This document shows positions 16,731-25,049 of a stretch of DNA of 64,000 nt, piece by piece. Within the stretch, counting starts at the first letter, position 1. Each line of letters begins with the position of its first letter. The notes beneath the pieces were generated by a model that saw only the letters and a program-made list of their open reading frames with translations, had not been told where the DNA came from and ran no database searches. The DNA is taken from assembly GCA_016794585.1 (NCBI GenBank), contig JAEUJM010000018.1:62001-126000 (forward strand), given 5' to 3'. Origin of the DNA: Acidimicrobiales bacterium. Lineage in GTDB: Bacteria > Actinomycetota > Acidimicrobiia > Acidimicrobiales > DATDAH01. The position numbers were made by a program, and so were the translations under genes.

Positions 16731-17942
16731 TCACCCGGCGACGGTCACCCGTGACGCCCCGAGGAAGGTGCAGATGTAGAAGTCTCCGCTCGGCCCGGGG
16801 CACGGGAAGAGGACGGATTGGATGCCCATCCCGTTGTCGGCGCGGGCGAGCTCGTCGCCGGTGACGACGTCGCGCACCACGACGTCGGCATGGTCCCCGG
16901 TGACCAACTCACCGGTCCCCGCGTAGAGCAGGAGGTGGCCGCCGTGGTCCTGGTCGTGGCGCCACCGGCGCTCGAGGGTCGTGAGGTCGAAGCCCGCCAG
17001 CACCCCGTTACCGCTGTCGTAACCCACCACCACGCCGCGGGCCTCGTCGACCACCGGGGGGTTGGCGACGAGACCACCCGGCCGACCGCACACCTCGACC
17101 ATCGCCACCTCGGCCGTCGTGAGGTCGACGCGCACGAGGTGCAGCGGTGCGGTGGACACGCCGTGGCCGCGGAGCGTGCCGGTGTAGTGCTCACTGCCCT
17201 CGCCGTCGTCGAGGAACCAGGCGGCGCCGGCGGCGAGGACGCAGTCCCAGCCGTAGGTCTGACCAGCCAGCGTCCGGTACCGGGCCCTGAACCCTTCATC
17301 CAGGCGCAGGTGACCCCCGATCCAGTCGACCCGGAGCAGGTGCGTGTCGCCGACGACGTAGACCGTGTGGCCGTCGGCCGAGAGACGGGCGATCGAGGCC
17401 TCGGGCAGCACGAGGCGGTCGACGACGGTGAGGTCGTCGGGGTCGAGGGCGATCAGCTCGCAGGGCTCGCGCTCGGCGGCGGGAACGTGCCGGCCAGGGA
17501 GCGACCCACCGAAGTCCTTCGTCACGAGGTGGCCGTCGGCCAGCGCCACGAAGCTGTTGTACGGCCGGTCGCGGGGGAGTTCCGCGGCGTGGGTCGGCTG
17601 TAGCTCGGCGTCCAGGCGGTGGGCGTGGTTGCCGAACACCACGTGGACCGCGCCGTCGGGGGCGACGCCGATTCCCCCGGGCCACACCGGCCCGCCGGCG
17701 AGCTCAGGCGACTCGGCGACCGGTTCGAGGCTGACCGGGTCGATGCGTTCGACCAGGGCGACTGCGCCGTCGCCGGCCGTGTGGCGCAGCAGGAAGTAGG
17801 CGCCCGCCTCGTCGGTCACGACCATCGTCGCCGCCGGGGCGACGCGGGTCGCGACCTCGAGGCCGCGCCCCGGGCCCAGGTGGAGCCCGCCGTCCACCAC
17901 CTGGCGGCGCTGCGGTCCGCCGTCCTCGTAACGCCAGCTCAT
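16731..17942 (-). CDS. beta-propeller protein of unknown function
   Basis: 403 residues, no signal peptide. Repeated short blades such as PGGIGVAPDGAVHVVFG, IARLSADGHTVYVVG and GELVTGDHADVVVRD suggest a PQQ/WD-like or SMP-30-like propeller. No catalytic residues can be assigned. The ATG at 17942 (MSWRYEDGG) is preferred to a longer frame. It is transcribed away from the haem-binding barrel gene with an 82-base divergent gap. I do not recognise a named family. Confidence 0.6.
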   Translation of the reverse strand: MSWRYEDGGPQRRQVVDGGLHLGPGRGLEVATRVAPAATMVVTDEAGAYFLLRHTAGDGAVALVERIDPVSLEPVAESPELAGGPVWPGGIGVAPDGAVHVVFGNHAHRLDAELQPTHAAELPRDRPYNSFVALADGHLVTKDFGGSLPGRHVPAAEREPCELIALDPDDLTVVDRLVLPEASIARLSADGHTVYVVGDTHLLRVDWIGGHLRLDEGFRARYRTLAGQTYGWDCVLAAGAAWFLDDGEGSEHYTGTLRGHGVSTAPLHLVRVDLTTAEVAMVEVCGRPGGLVANPPVVDEARGVVVGYDSGNGVLAGFDLTTLERRWRHDQDHGGHLLLYAGTGELVTGDHADVVVRDVVTGDELARADNGMGIQSVLFPCPGPSGDFYICTFLGASRVTVAG

Positions 17943-18024
17943 GCCCCGCAGTCTGGTGCCTGGTCGGCCGACCACGTGACCTTCGCCCCTGCCCCCGGGC
18001 GTTCCCACGGGTTACGTTCCGGCC

Positions 18025-18591
18025 ATGACACTTCTCGGACCGCTCGAGGCATTGGCCGGCGAGTGGGAGGGCGACCAGGGGCTGGACGTCTCCTTCCACC
18101 ACGACATCGGGGAGGTGGCCGAGACGCCCTACCGGGAGAAGGCCACCTTCAAGCCCTTCGGTCCCGTGGAGAACGGTCGGCAGGTGCTCTACGGCCTCGA
18201 CTACAAGTCGGCCATGTGGCGTGGTGACGAGGTCAACCCGTTCCACACGGAGCTGGGCTACTGGCTGTGGGACGCCGAGCTCGGCCACGTGATGCGGGCC
18301 TTCATCATCCCCCGGGGCTCGGCCATCCTGGCCGGCGGGGCGGCGGCGGCCGACGCCACCACCTTCACGCTCGTGGCCGACGCCGACGGCACCGACTACG
18401 GCATGGCCACCAACCCGTACCTCGACGCCAACGCCAAGTGCGTCCACTACGAGGTGACCGTCACGGTGGGGGACGGCGAGATGACCTACGAGGAGGACTC
18501 GGTGCTGAAGATGAGCAACCTGCCCGACCTCCTGCACCACACCGACCGCAACACGATGCAGCGCACGGTGGCCTACGCGCTAGAGGTCTGA
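18025..18591 (+). CDS. FABP-like/nitrobindin-type heme-binding beta-barrel protein
   Basis: 188 residues. The opening LLGPLEALAGEWEGDQGLDVS resembles the GxWxGxG start of the DUF1794/THAP4-type barrel proteins, and the rest is alternating beta strands without membrane segments. Homologues bind ferric haem or fatty acids; some isomerise peroxynitrite. The distal His pattern is not clear enough to claim haem binding. Its last 19 bases overlap the end of the convergent ClC gene. Confidence 0.7.
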   Translation: MTLLGPLEALAGEWEGDQGLDVSFHHDIGEVAETPYREKATFKPFGPVENGRQVLYGLDYKSAMWRGDEVNPFHTELGYWLWDAELGHVMRAFIIPRGSAILAGGAAAADATTFTLVADADGTDYGMATNPYLDANAKCVHYEVTVTVGDGEMTYEEDSVLKMSNLPDLLHHTDRNTMQRTVAYALEV

Positions 18592-20402
18592 GCAACAGCG
18601 GCGGCCTCCCGTCGTCGGAGACGACGGGCCCACCCGTCCGCCGGCCGCTCGTGCGCGCTGGCGGCGGCTCGCAGGCGCAACAGGTCGACGCGGGTCACGA
18701 TGCCCACGCAACGGTCGTCGCCATCGAGGACCGGGACGTGGTCGGCCCCGTCGTCCACGAACGCGTGCAGGACGGCGAGGGCGGTGTCGTCGGGCGCGAC
18801 GGCGGTGAGGGGCCCGGCCAGGGTGCGCGCGGCCGTCGCGGCGTCGACGCCCTCATCGCTGCCGCCGTCGCCGAGGAGGTCGGCGGCCGACACGACGCCG
18901 ACGCACCGTCCGTCGTCGTCGACGAGAGGCAGGGCGTCGTGGCCGGTGGCCCGCAACGCGGCCTCTGCCTCCGTGAGGGTCACGTCGACCGGCAAGGTGT
19001 CCACCGGGGTGGCCATCACCGAGCGCACCGAGGTGGCCCGGAACACGTCCGGCTCGTACTCGCGGTGGACCCGCAGCCCGCGCCGTTGCAGCTTCTCGGT
19101 CATGAGCCGGTCGCGCAGCAGACTGCCGCCGACGAGGTCGGCCAGGACGGTGGCGACCATCAGCGGCAGGATCACGTCGTAGTCCCCGGTCAGCTCGAAC
19201 ACGAACACGATGGAGGCGAAGGCCGCACCCGTGCTGGCCCCGAAGGTCGCGGCCATGGCCACGAGGGCGAACACCTCCGGGGCCAGGCCGGCGCCGGGAA
19301 CGAGGTGGTCGAAGCCGGCACCCACGAGGTAGCCGAAGCCACTGCTCACCAGGAGGACGGGTGCGAGGGTGCCGCCCGAGGTCCCCGAGCCCAGGGCGAG
19401 CCACCAGGCCACCAACTTGGCGAGGGCGATGGCGGCCACCACGCCGACGGCGAGACGGCCGTTGAGGATGTCGTCGATGACGCCGTAGCCGACGCCGAGG
19501 GCCCGCGGCACCAGGAGCCCGACGAGTCCGAAGGCGAGCCCGCCGATCACGGGGTGCCAGAAGTCGCCGACGGGCAGGCGGCGGTAGCCGGCCTCGACCA
19601 GGAACAGCCCCTGGCAGATCACCACGGCCAGGAGGCCGCAGGCGAGGCCGAGGAGGACGAAGTAGGGCAGTTGACCGAGTCCCGAGAAGGCGTGGTGGGG
19701 CACGGCGAAGAGGGGACCGTCGCCCAGGAGCAGCGAGTGCATGCCAGCGGCCACGGCGCTGGCCACCACCAGGGGGATGAGGGCGCGCGACGACAGCTCG
19801 AACAACAGCAGCTCGATGGCGAGGACCACGGCCGCCAGCGGGGTGCCGAAGGTTGCGGCCATGCCTGCGGCGGCGCCGGCGGTGAGCAGGACCTTGCGTT
19901 CGGCGGCGCTCATGGAGAGGACCTGGCCCATCAGGGAGCCCAGGGCGCCTCCGGTGACGATGATGGGCCCCTCCGCCCCGAAGGGGCCGCCCGTGCCGAT
20001 GGCGACGGCGGCGGAGAGCGGCTTGGCCACGGCGGTGCGGGGCTGGATGCGGCTCTCTCGGGTGAGGACCGCCTCCATGGCCTCGGGGATGCCGTGGCCG
20101 CGGATGACCGGGGCCCAGCGCGCGAGGAGGGCCACGACGAGGCCACCCGCCATCGGCACGATCACGAGGCGGGGGCTGCGGGACAGGTCGGCGAAGTCGG
20201 GCAAGTCCCAGCCCCACTGGCCGAAGAGGGCGACGTTGGTGATCGCGCCGATGAGGTGCACGAGCACCCAGGCGGCGGCGCCGCCGAGCAGGCCGAGCAC
20301 GGTGGCCAGCAGGGTCAGGAAGGCGAGGCGGGCCGGCGGCGTACGTTGATCGCCGTGATGACGGGCGAGCGCGCGCCGGTGACGGACGAGAGCAGAGTGC
20401 AC
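18573..20402 (-). CDS. ClC-family chloride channel/transporter with C-terminal CBS pair
   Basis: About 609 residues. ClC signatures are present: GGPFGAEGPIIVTGG (GxEGP with the external gating Glu), SGGTLAPVLLVSSGFG (GxFxP-like), and a third pore region near GASTGAAFASIVFVFEL. Two cytosolic CBS domains follow (ATPVDTLPVDVTL; AGPLTAVAPDDTAL), which usually bind adenine nucleotides. A GTG at 20423 is also in frame, but it lies inside the palindrome shared with the MarR gene, so the GTG at 20402 is preferred. It is divergent from marR-like, a probable regulator. Confidence 0.9.
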   Translation of the reverse strand: MHSALVRHRRALARHHGDQRTPPARLAFLTLLATVLGLLGGAAAWVLVHLIGAITNVALFGQWGWDLPDFADLSRSPRLVIVPMAGGLVVALLARWAPVIRGHGIPEAMEAVLTRESRIQPRTAVAKPLSAAVAIGTGGPFGAEGPIIVTGGALGSLMGQVLSMSAAERKVLLTAGAAAGMAATFGTPLAAVVLAIELLLFELSSRALIPLVVASAVAAGMHSLLLGDGPLFAVPHHAFSGLGQLPYFVLLGLACGLLAVVICQGLFLVEAGYRRLPVGDFWHPVIGGLAFGLVGLLVPRALGVGYGVIDDILNGRLAVGVVAAIALAKLVAWWLALGSGTSGGTLAPVLLVSSGFGYLVGAGFDHLVPGAGLAPEVFALVAMAATFGASTGAAFASIVFVFELTGDYDVILPLMVATVLADLVGGSLLRDRLMTEKLQRRGLRVHREYEPDVFRATSVRSVMATPVDTLPVDVTLTEAEAALRATGHDALPLVDDDGRCVGVVSAADLLGDGGSDEGVDAATAARTLAGPLTAVAPDDTALAVLHAFVDDGADHVPVLDGDDRCVGIVTRVDLLRLRAAASAHERPADGWARRLRRREAAAVAQTSSA

Positions 20403-20412
20403 GGCCAAAACA

Positions 20413-20427
20413 TATCGTGGCACGATA
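20413..20427. promoter_or_regulatory. perfect palindrome in the ClC/MarR divergent promoter
   Basis: TATCGTGGCACGATA has perfect 7-base arms around one central base. It stands in the short divergent space between the ClC gene and the MarR gene, the usual place for a MarR-type autoregulatory operator. The surrounding AT-rich stretch (20405-20435) could hold both promoters. Confidence 0.65.
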
Positions 20428-20473
20428 GAAATAGCTCGTGGAACGAGGTTTCGTGCAATCGACCGGTGATGGG

Positions 20474-20890
20474 ATGACCGTTCCCGACGATGTCACCGAC
20501 GAGCAGTACGAGCGCCTGCTCGGGCTACGCACGGGCCTGCGCCGCTTCCTGGCTTGGAGTGAGGCGCAGGCCAGGAACGAGGGGATCACCCCGGCCCAGC
20601 ACCAGCTCCTGCTCGCGGTGCGGGGTCATCCCGGGGGCGAGCCGCCGACGGTCGGCGACGTGGCGGAGTACCTGCTGCTGCGGCCGCACAGCGCCGGTGA
20701 GCTCGTGGACCGGGCGGCGGCGGCGGGCCTGGTCGAGCGGGTGGCGGACGAGGAGGACGCCCGGGTCGTCCGGGTGGGTCTCACCGACGAGGGTGCCCGA
20801 CGCCTGGCCGCGCTGGCTGCCGCTCACCATGAGGAGCTGGCCCGTCTGGCGCCGCGGATGCGATCGCTCTGGGAGGGGCTCGGGACCTGA
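20474..20890 (+). CDS. MarR-family transcriptional regulator
   Basis: 138 residues from the ATG at 20474 (MTVPDDVTDEQYERLL); an in-frame GTG at 20438 would add 12 residues. The winged helix shows ITPAQHQLLLAVRGH, VGDVAEYLLLRPHSAGELVDRAAAAGLVER and the wing DEEDARVVRVGLTDEGARRL, all typical of MarR. It probably binds the palindrome at 20413-20427 and controls itself and the divergent ClC gene. The ligand is unknown. Confidence 0.87.
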   Translation: MTVPDDVTDEQYERLLGLRTGLRRFLAWSEAQARNEGITPAQHQLLLAVRGHPGGEPPTVGDVAEYLLLRPHSAGELVDRAAAAGLVERVADEEDARVVRVGLTDEGARRLAALAAAHHEELARLAPRMRSLWEGLGT

Positions 20891-20940
20891 GCGGGCCCCG
20901 GTCGCTTCTCCCTGGGGTCCTCAGCGGGTAGCGGTCGGGC

Positions 20941-21552
20941 ATGGAGCTCACCGCCACTTACCTGAACTGCACCCTCAAGCGCTCGCCGGCGCCGTCGAGC
21001 ACCGACAAGATGCTCGACCTCGTCCGCGCCCAGCTGCTGGACGCGGGAGTGACCGGCGGCCCGGGCGTGCGCATCGTCGACCACCAGGTCGCCACGGGGG
21101 TCAGCCACGACGAGGGGGACGGTGACGCCTGGCCCGCAATCCGCGAGCAGATCCTGGGGGCGCAGATCCTCGTGTTCGGCACGCCCATCTGGATGGGCCA
21201 CCCCGCCAGCCCCGCCCAGCGGGTGCTCGAGCGTCTCGACGCCTTCATCTCCGAGACCGACGACCGCGGCCAGATGCCGACCGTCGACCGGGTGGCGCTG
21301 GTGGCGGTGGTGGGCAACGAGGACGGCGCCCACCACGTCGGCGCCCAGCTCTACCAGGGTCTCGCCGACATCGGCTTCACCGTGCCCGCCAACGGCATGG
21401 CGTACTGGGTGGGCGAGGCCATGGGCTCGACCGACTTCGCCGACCTCGACGAGGTGCCCGAGAAGGTCCAGGCCACGGTCCAGACCGCGACCGCCAATGC
21501 CGTGCACCTCGCCCGCCTGCTGGCCGGCGACCCCTATCCCTCGGTCGGCTGA
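20941..21552 (+). CDS. flavodoxin-fold NAD(P)H-dependent FMN reductase
   Basis: 203 residues. It starts with the beta1-loop of flavodoxin-like oxidoreductases (YLNCTLKRSPAPSSTDKML), followed by ILVFGTPIWMGHPASPAQRVLERLD, the FMN-binding segment of the NADPH-dependent FMN reductase family, and VGNEDGAHHVGAQLY. It likely reduces quinones or other small electrophiles in the cytosol. It lies 50 bases after the MarR gene on the same strand, and its last 19 bases overlap the convergent DUF72 gene. Confidence 0.82.
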   Translation: MELTATYLNCTLKRSPAPSSTDKMLDLVRAQLLDAGVTGGPGVRIVDHQVATGVSHDEGDGDAWPAIREQILGAQILVFGTPIWMGHPASPAQRVLERLDAFISETDDRGQMPTVDRVALVAVVGNEDGAHHVGAQLYQGLADIGFTVPANGMAYWVGEAMGSTDFADLDEVPEKVQATVQTATANAVHLARLLAGDPYPSVG

Positions 21553-22307
21553 ACAGCGTCGACCCGCGCAGAGCGGTGCGAGAGGCGATCGGCCAGCCAG
21601 GCGGCGTCGTGCCAGGCGTGGCCGTCGAAGTCGTTGTTGAAGTAGGCGTAGACGTCGGTGCCCTCGTCCAGCCATCCGGCCAGTCGGTCGGCGGTCCGCC
21701 ACAGGCGACGCCCGCCGTAACGGCCGACGTACTTCTCGGTCAGGGCGTGGGGGCCGTGGAAGCGCACGTACGCCCAGTCGGTGGTGCGCAGCCACGGGTG
21801 GTCGGGGAGCAGGTCGTGGAGGCACAGGGCCGCACCATGGCGCTCGAGCGTGGCGAAGACGTCGTCGTGCAGCCACGAGGGGTCGCGCACCTCCACCGCC
21901 CACCGCAGGCGGCGGGGTGCGGCGGCCAGGAACTCGTCGAGGCGGGCGACGTCACGGCCCCAATGCGGAGGGAGCTGCAGCAGATTGGGGCCGAGGTGCC
22001 CACCGAGCAGGTCGACCCGCTCGAGGTGGTGGGCCAGCCACACGGGAGCGTCGCGCAGCTTGCGGCGGTGGCTGCCGTACTGGCCCACCTTGAGGGCGTA
22101 GAGGAACCCGGGCGGCGCCTGCTCCGCCCAATGCTCGACGGTGGACGCCGGGGGGAGCCGGTAGAAGGTGTTGTTGATCTCGACGGTGTCGAAGTGGTCG
22201 GCGTAGTGGGCGAACCACTGTCGCTGGGGGAGCCCCGCCGGGTAGATCACGCCCCGCCAGTCCTTGTACACCCACCCGGAGCACCCGATGCGGGCCCGCC
22301 CCGTCAT
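21534..22307 (-). CDS. DUF72 family TIM-barrel protein
   Basis: 257 residues. The signature IGCSGWVYKDWRG and YPAGLPQRQWFAHYADHFDTVEIN region, then EVRDPSWL and a C-terminal YAYFNNDFDGHAWHDA, identify the DUF72 (YecE-like) family, a TIM-barrel of unproven function sometimes linked to DNA or endonuclease-like folds. The ATG at 22307 is used; a GTG four codons upstream is possible. It ends convergent with the FMN reductase gene with a 19-base overlap. Confidence 0.9.
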   Translation of the reverse strand: MTGRARIGCSGWVYKDWRGVIYPAGLPQRQWFAHYADHFDTVEINNTFYRLPPASTVEHWAEQAPPGFLYALKVGQYGSHRRKLRDAPVWLAHHLERVDLLGGHLGPNLLQLPPHWGRDVARLDEFLAAAPRRLRWAVEVRDPSWLHDDVFATLERHGAALCLHDLLPDHPWLRTTDWAYVRFHGPHALTEKYVGRYGGRRLWRTADRLAGWLDEGTDVYAYFNNDFDGHAWHDAAWLADRLSHRSARVDAVQPTEG

Positions 22308-22387
22308 CGATGTGGTCACGTCCTGAGGAGACCACGTCGGATCGACGCCGACCATGGCCGTCGGTCCCGATCTGCGCCGCGCCGGCC

Positions 22388-23335
22388 TCAGAGCCGGGGG
22401 GCGACCTCGCGGCGGTAGAAGTCGAGGAAGCCGGTCAGGTCCGGACCGACCTGCTGCACGTGCACCGCGGTGAACCCCGCCTTGTCGTACTCCTGGATCT
22501 TCGCCACGTAGCGCTCGGGGTCCGGGCCGCACACGATGCTCTCGGCCACGTGGTCCTCGGTCACGAGCTCGGCGGCCTGCTCGAAGTGGGCCGGCATGGG
22601 CAGCTCCTGGTTGAGCTCACCCGGGACCCCGGCTTGCGCCCAGAGCTCGTGGGCGACCTTGCGGGCGGCGGCTTCGTCCTCGCCCCAGCAGACCTTGAAG
22701 CCGCCTTCGACGGCCTTGCCGGCGCCTCCCGCCTCCTGGAAGGTGCTCACCAGATCGGCGTCGGGCCCCGTCACGGCGTAGCCGTCGCCGATCCGGCCCG
22801 CGAGCGCGGCCGATTTCGGGCCGAATCCCGAGACGATGACCTCGACGGGCTCGTCGGGGAGGTCGTAGAGGCGGGCATTTTGGACCGTGTAGTGCCGCCC
22901 ACGGTGGCTCTGGACGCCTCCCTCCCACAAGAGGCGCATGACCTCGACCGCCTCCTCGAGCATCTCCATGCGCACCTCGGCCTCGGGCCAGGCGTCGCCG
23001 AGGACGTGCTCGTTGAGGTTCTCGCCGGTGCCGACCCCGAGGCGGAAACGGCCCCCGGAGAGCACGGCGGTGGTGGCCGCGGCGTGGGCCACGACCGCCG
23101 GGTGGATGCGGATGGTCGGGCAGGTCACCGCGGTGGTGAGGGTCAGATTGGTCGTGGTGGCCAACGCACCGAGCACCGACCACACGAACGGGCTGTGGCC
23201 CTGACGGTCGGACCACGGGTGGAAGTGGTCCGAGATCCACACCCGCTCGAAGCCCGCTTCCTCGACCTGGCGGCCCATGGCCACCAGATCCCGCGGGCCG
23301 TGCTCTTCGGACGAGAGGAAGGAACCGATCTCCAT
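22388..23335 (-). CDS. F420-dependent LLM-class oxidoreductase (TIGR03557/FGD-like)
   Basis: 315 residues, bacterial luciferase-like TIM barrel. MEIGSFLSSEEHGPRDLV, WISDHFHPW, TAVTCPTIRIHPAVVAHAAAT and GRFRLGVGTGENLNEHVLG are the pattern of the F420-dependent glucose-6-phosphate dehydrogenase-like group, including the GTGENLNEH loop seen in FGD relatives. It should use coenzyme F420 to oxidise or reduce a small alcohol or sugar; substrate not determined. It starts 125 bases downstream of the SHOCT gene, past a strong hairpin. Confidence 0.88.
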   Translation of the reverse strand: MEIGSFLSSEEHGPRDLVAMGRQVEEAGFERVWISDHFHPWSDRQGHSPFVWSVLGALATTTNLTLTTAVTCPTIRIHPAVVAHAAATTAVLSGGRFRLGVGTGENLNEHVLGDAWPEAEVRMEMLEEAVEVMRLLWEGGVQSHRGRHYTVQNARLYDLPDEPVEVIVSGFGPKSAALAGRIGDGYAVTGPDADLVSTFQEAGGAGKAVEGGFKVCWGEDEAAARKVAHELWAQAGVPGELNQELPMPAHFEQAAELVTEDHVAESIVCGPDPERYVAKIQEYDKAGFTAVHVQQVGPDLTGFLDFYRREVAPRL

Positions 23336-23405
23336 TCCCGCCGTCTACCCGGCAGGCGGCGGCGGGCAGAACCCCGGCGGTCGTCGGCGAGCGAAAACGA
23401 CACGA

Positions 23406-23438
23406 GGCGACGGCGGCCGGGATACGGCCACCGTCGCC
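23406..23438 (-). terminator. strong hairpin after the SHOCT/DUF6325 operon
   Basis: GGCGACGG (23406-23413) and CCGTCGCC (23431-23438) pair perfectly; after one mismatch GGCC pairs with GGCC around a 7-base loop. It lies 22 bases past the SHOCT gene stop and ahead of the LLM gene, so it probably ends the SHOCT transcript. Confidence 0.6.
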
Positions 23439-23460
23439 CCGGGTCAGGCGTGGGGTGGGC

Positions 23461-23787
23461 TCAGATGCCGAGGACCTTGGCCTTGGCGGCCGCGAACTCC
23501 TCGTCGGTGAGCAGGCCCTGGGCCTTCAGCTCGCCCAGGCGGGCGATCTGGTCGGCCGGCGTCTCGTCGGCGGCCGCGGCGGCGGGGGCCGGCGGGGGCG
23601 GGGGCGGGGCGGCCTGCGCCTGCTGCTGGTAGACGTCCTGTTGGTACGCGGCGTTGCGGTCCGCATAGATCTGGGCGTCACGGCTGGCGTACTTCTCGGC
23701 CTGGCGGCGCTGCACCCGGCCGCTCACGGCGGTGGCGGTGCCGGCCACGACGGCGGTGCGGGCGACGCCTCGAAGCAGTCCTGGCAT
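23461..23787 (-). CDS. SHOCT domain protein
   Basis: 108 residues. A hydrophobic Ala-rich N-terminus (LLRGVARTAVVAGTATAVSG), a Gln-rich and Pro-rich linker, and a C-terminal SHOCT domain (DQIARLGELKAQGLLTDEEF...KAKVLGI). SHOCT is a short oligomerisation helix pair found at the ends of many actinomycete proteins. It follows the DUF6325 gene by 52 bases; these two families are often neighbours in actinomycetes, suggesting a joint envelope role of unknown kind. Confidence 0.82.
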   Translation of the reverse strand: MPGLLRGVARTAVVAGTATAVSGRVQRRQAEKYASRDAQIYADRNAAYQQDVYQQQAQAAPPPPPPAPAAAAADETPADQIARLGELKAQGLLTDEEFAAAKAKVLGI

Positions 23788-23839
23788 GTCGTTCTCCTCT
23801 GGGTCTCGTGCGTGCGGTTCTGTCGGTCTGGTTGGTCGC

Positions 23840-24283
23840 TCAGTCGGCGGCTTCGAGCGCGTCGAGCGCGTCGAGCACGTCGGCGGCGTTGATGCGGGCG
23901 GAGGCGACGAGCTCGCCACCGGCCCGGCGGACGGCGCCCACGAAGGGGGCGGCCCAGGCGTTCTCGTAGACCAGCAGGGCGCCCAGCTTGCCCGGCTCGA
24001 GAGCCTCGCCGGCGGCGACGATGTCCTCGTCGTCGAGGATGCCCGACTGGGCCCCGGCGATGGCGCTGAAGTCACCCGCGGCCTCCGCGGCGACGTCGGC
24101 CAGGTCGACGGCGGCGACGTTGCCGTCGAGGTCCTTGGCCAGCAGGGCCACGTCGAAGAGGCGGATGATGCCGCTCTCCACGAGGTCGAGGACGGCGGCC
24201 GCGGCCTCGCCGCGCACCTTGTCGGGGTCGAGTTCGATGAGGATGAAGTCGATCGGCCCGATCGCTTCGGCGTCCGTGGTCAC
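23840..24283 (-). CDS. DUF6325 family protein
   Basis: 147 residues, GTG start. The sequence GPIDFILIELDPDKVRGEAA, LVESGIIRLFDVALLAKDLDG and LVYENAWAAPFVGAVRRAGGEL matches the DUF6325 (DUF1269-like) proteins, small ferredoxin-like or transmembrane-associated proteins of unknown function. Upstream partner of the SHOCT protein. No signal peptide and no clear catalytic residues are visible. Confidence 0.77.
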   Translation of the reverse strand: MTTDAEAIGPIDFILIELDPDKVRGEAAAAVLDLVESGIIRLFDVALLAKDLDGNVAAVDLADVAAEAAGDFSAIAGAQSGILDDEDIVAAGEALEPGKLGALLVYENAWAAPFVGAVRRAGGELVASARINAADVLDALDALEAAD

Positions 24284-24400
24284 CAGCGGCTCCTTGTTGT
24301 CGCGGCCATGAGGTTGGCGTCGAGCCGAGGGTATCCCAGCGATTACAGCGGGTCACCACCCGGAATGGACGAGACGCCCGCACGGCGCCCGAGGGCCAGC

Positions 24401-25039
24401 TCAGCCCGGGAGCGCCGCTCGCACCTCGGCCAGGAAGGGGCCGAGGACGGTGCTGACCTGCTCGGCCGCCACGGCCGGTGGCACCGTCGGGACGGTGGCA
24501 TGGCTGATGGCGAGTCGGACGAGCAACTCGCACACGAGCCGGGTCTCGGTGACCGGGAGCTCGGGCCAGTTGCCGAGCACGAACTCGGTGAGACGGTCGG
24601 TGCTCGTGAGCAGGACGGGCAGCCCGGCGGAGCTGGCGACGAGGGCGTGGAGGCCCTCTGCGCCGGTCGCGGCCTCGAGGGCACGGACGAGGGGATGCTC
24701 GGCGGCCAGTTCGAGGAACACCCGGAAGGCGTCCTCGAGCGCACCGCCGAGGTCGTCGGAGCGGGCGCCGACGACGCGCTGGATCTCGTCGAGGAACTGC
24801 TCGGACGCCCACAGGACGTAGGCCTGGGCGAGCTCGTCGCGGGAGCCGAATTCGTTGTAGAGCGTCTGGCGGCTCACGCCGGCGGCGCGTGCGACCTCGG
24901 CCATCGTGATCGACCCCCAGGGCCGGTCGGCGGCCAGGTCGTCCATGGCACCGAACACCGTGCTGCGCAGCAGGAGCCTCGACGCGTCGGCGAAGCGCCG
25001 GGGGCCGCCCGCCTCGTCGCCGCCCTCGATCGTGCTCAC
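24401..25039 (-). CDS. TetR-family transcriptional regulator of the alkB operon
   Basis: 212 residues. The N-terminal helix-turn-helix SITMAEVARAAGVSRQTLYNEFGSRDELAQAYV is the TetR signature; the C-terminal half is the helical ligand domain. It begins 10 bases after the stop of alkB on the same strand, the position of the alkane-sensing TetR gene (alkU/alkX) in other actinomycete alk operons. It probably represses alkB and itself, perhaps from the palindrome near 26259. The inducer is likely a fatty acid or alkane product, by analogy. Confidence 0.88.
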   Translation of the reverse strand: MSTIEGGDEAGGPRRFADASRLLLRSTVFGAMDDLAADRPWGSITMAEVARAAGVSRQTLYNEFGSRDELAQAYVLWASEQFLDEIQRVVGARSDDLGGALEDAFRVFLELAAEHPLVRALEAATGAEGLHALVASSAGLPVLLTSTDRLTEFVLGNWPELPVTETRLVCELLVRLAISHATVPTVPPAVAAEQVSTVLGPFLAEVRAALPG

Positions 25040-25049
25040 GGGGTCGACC

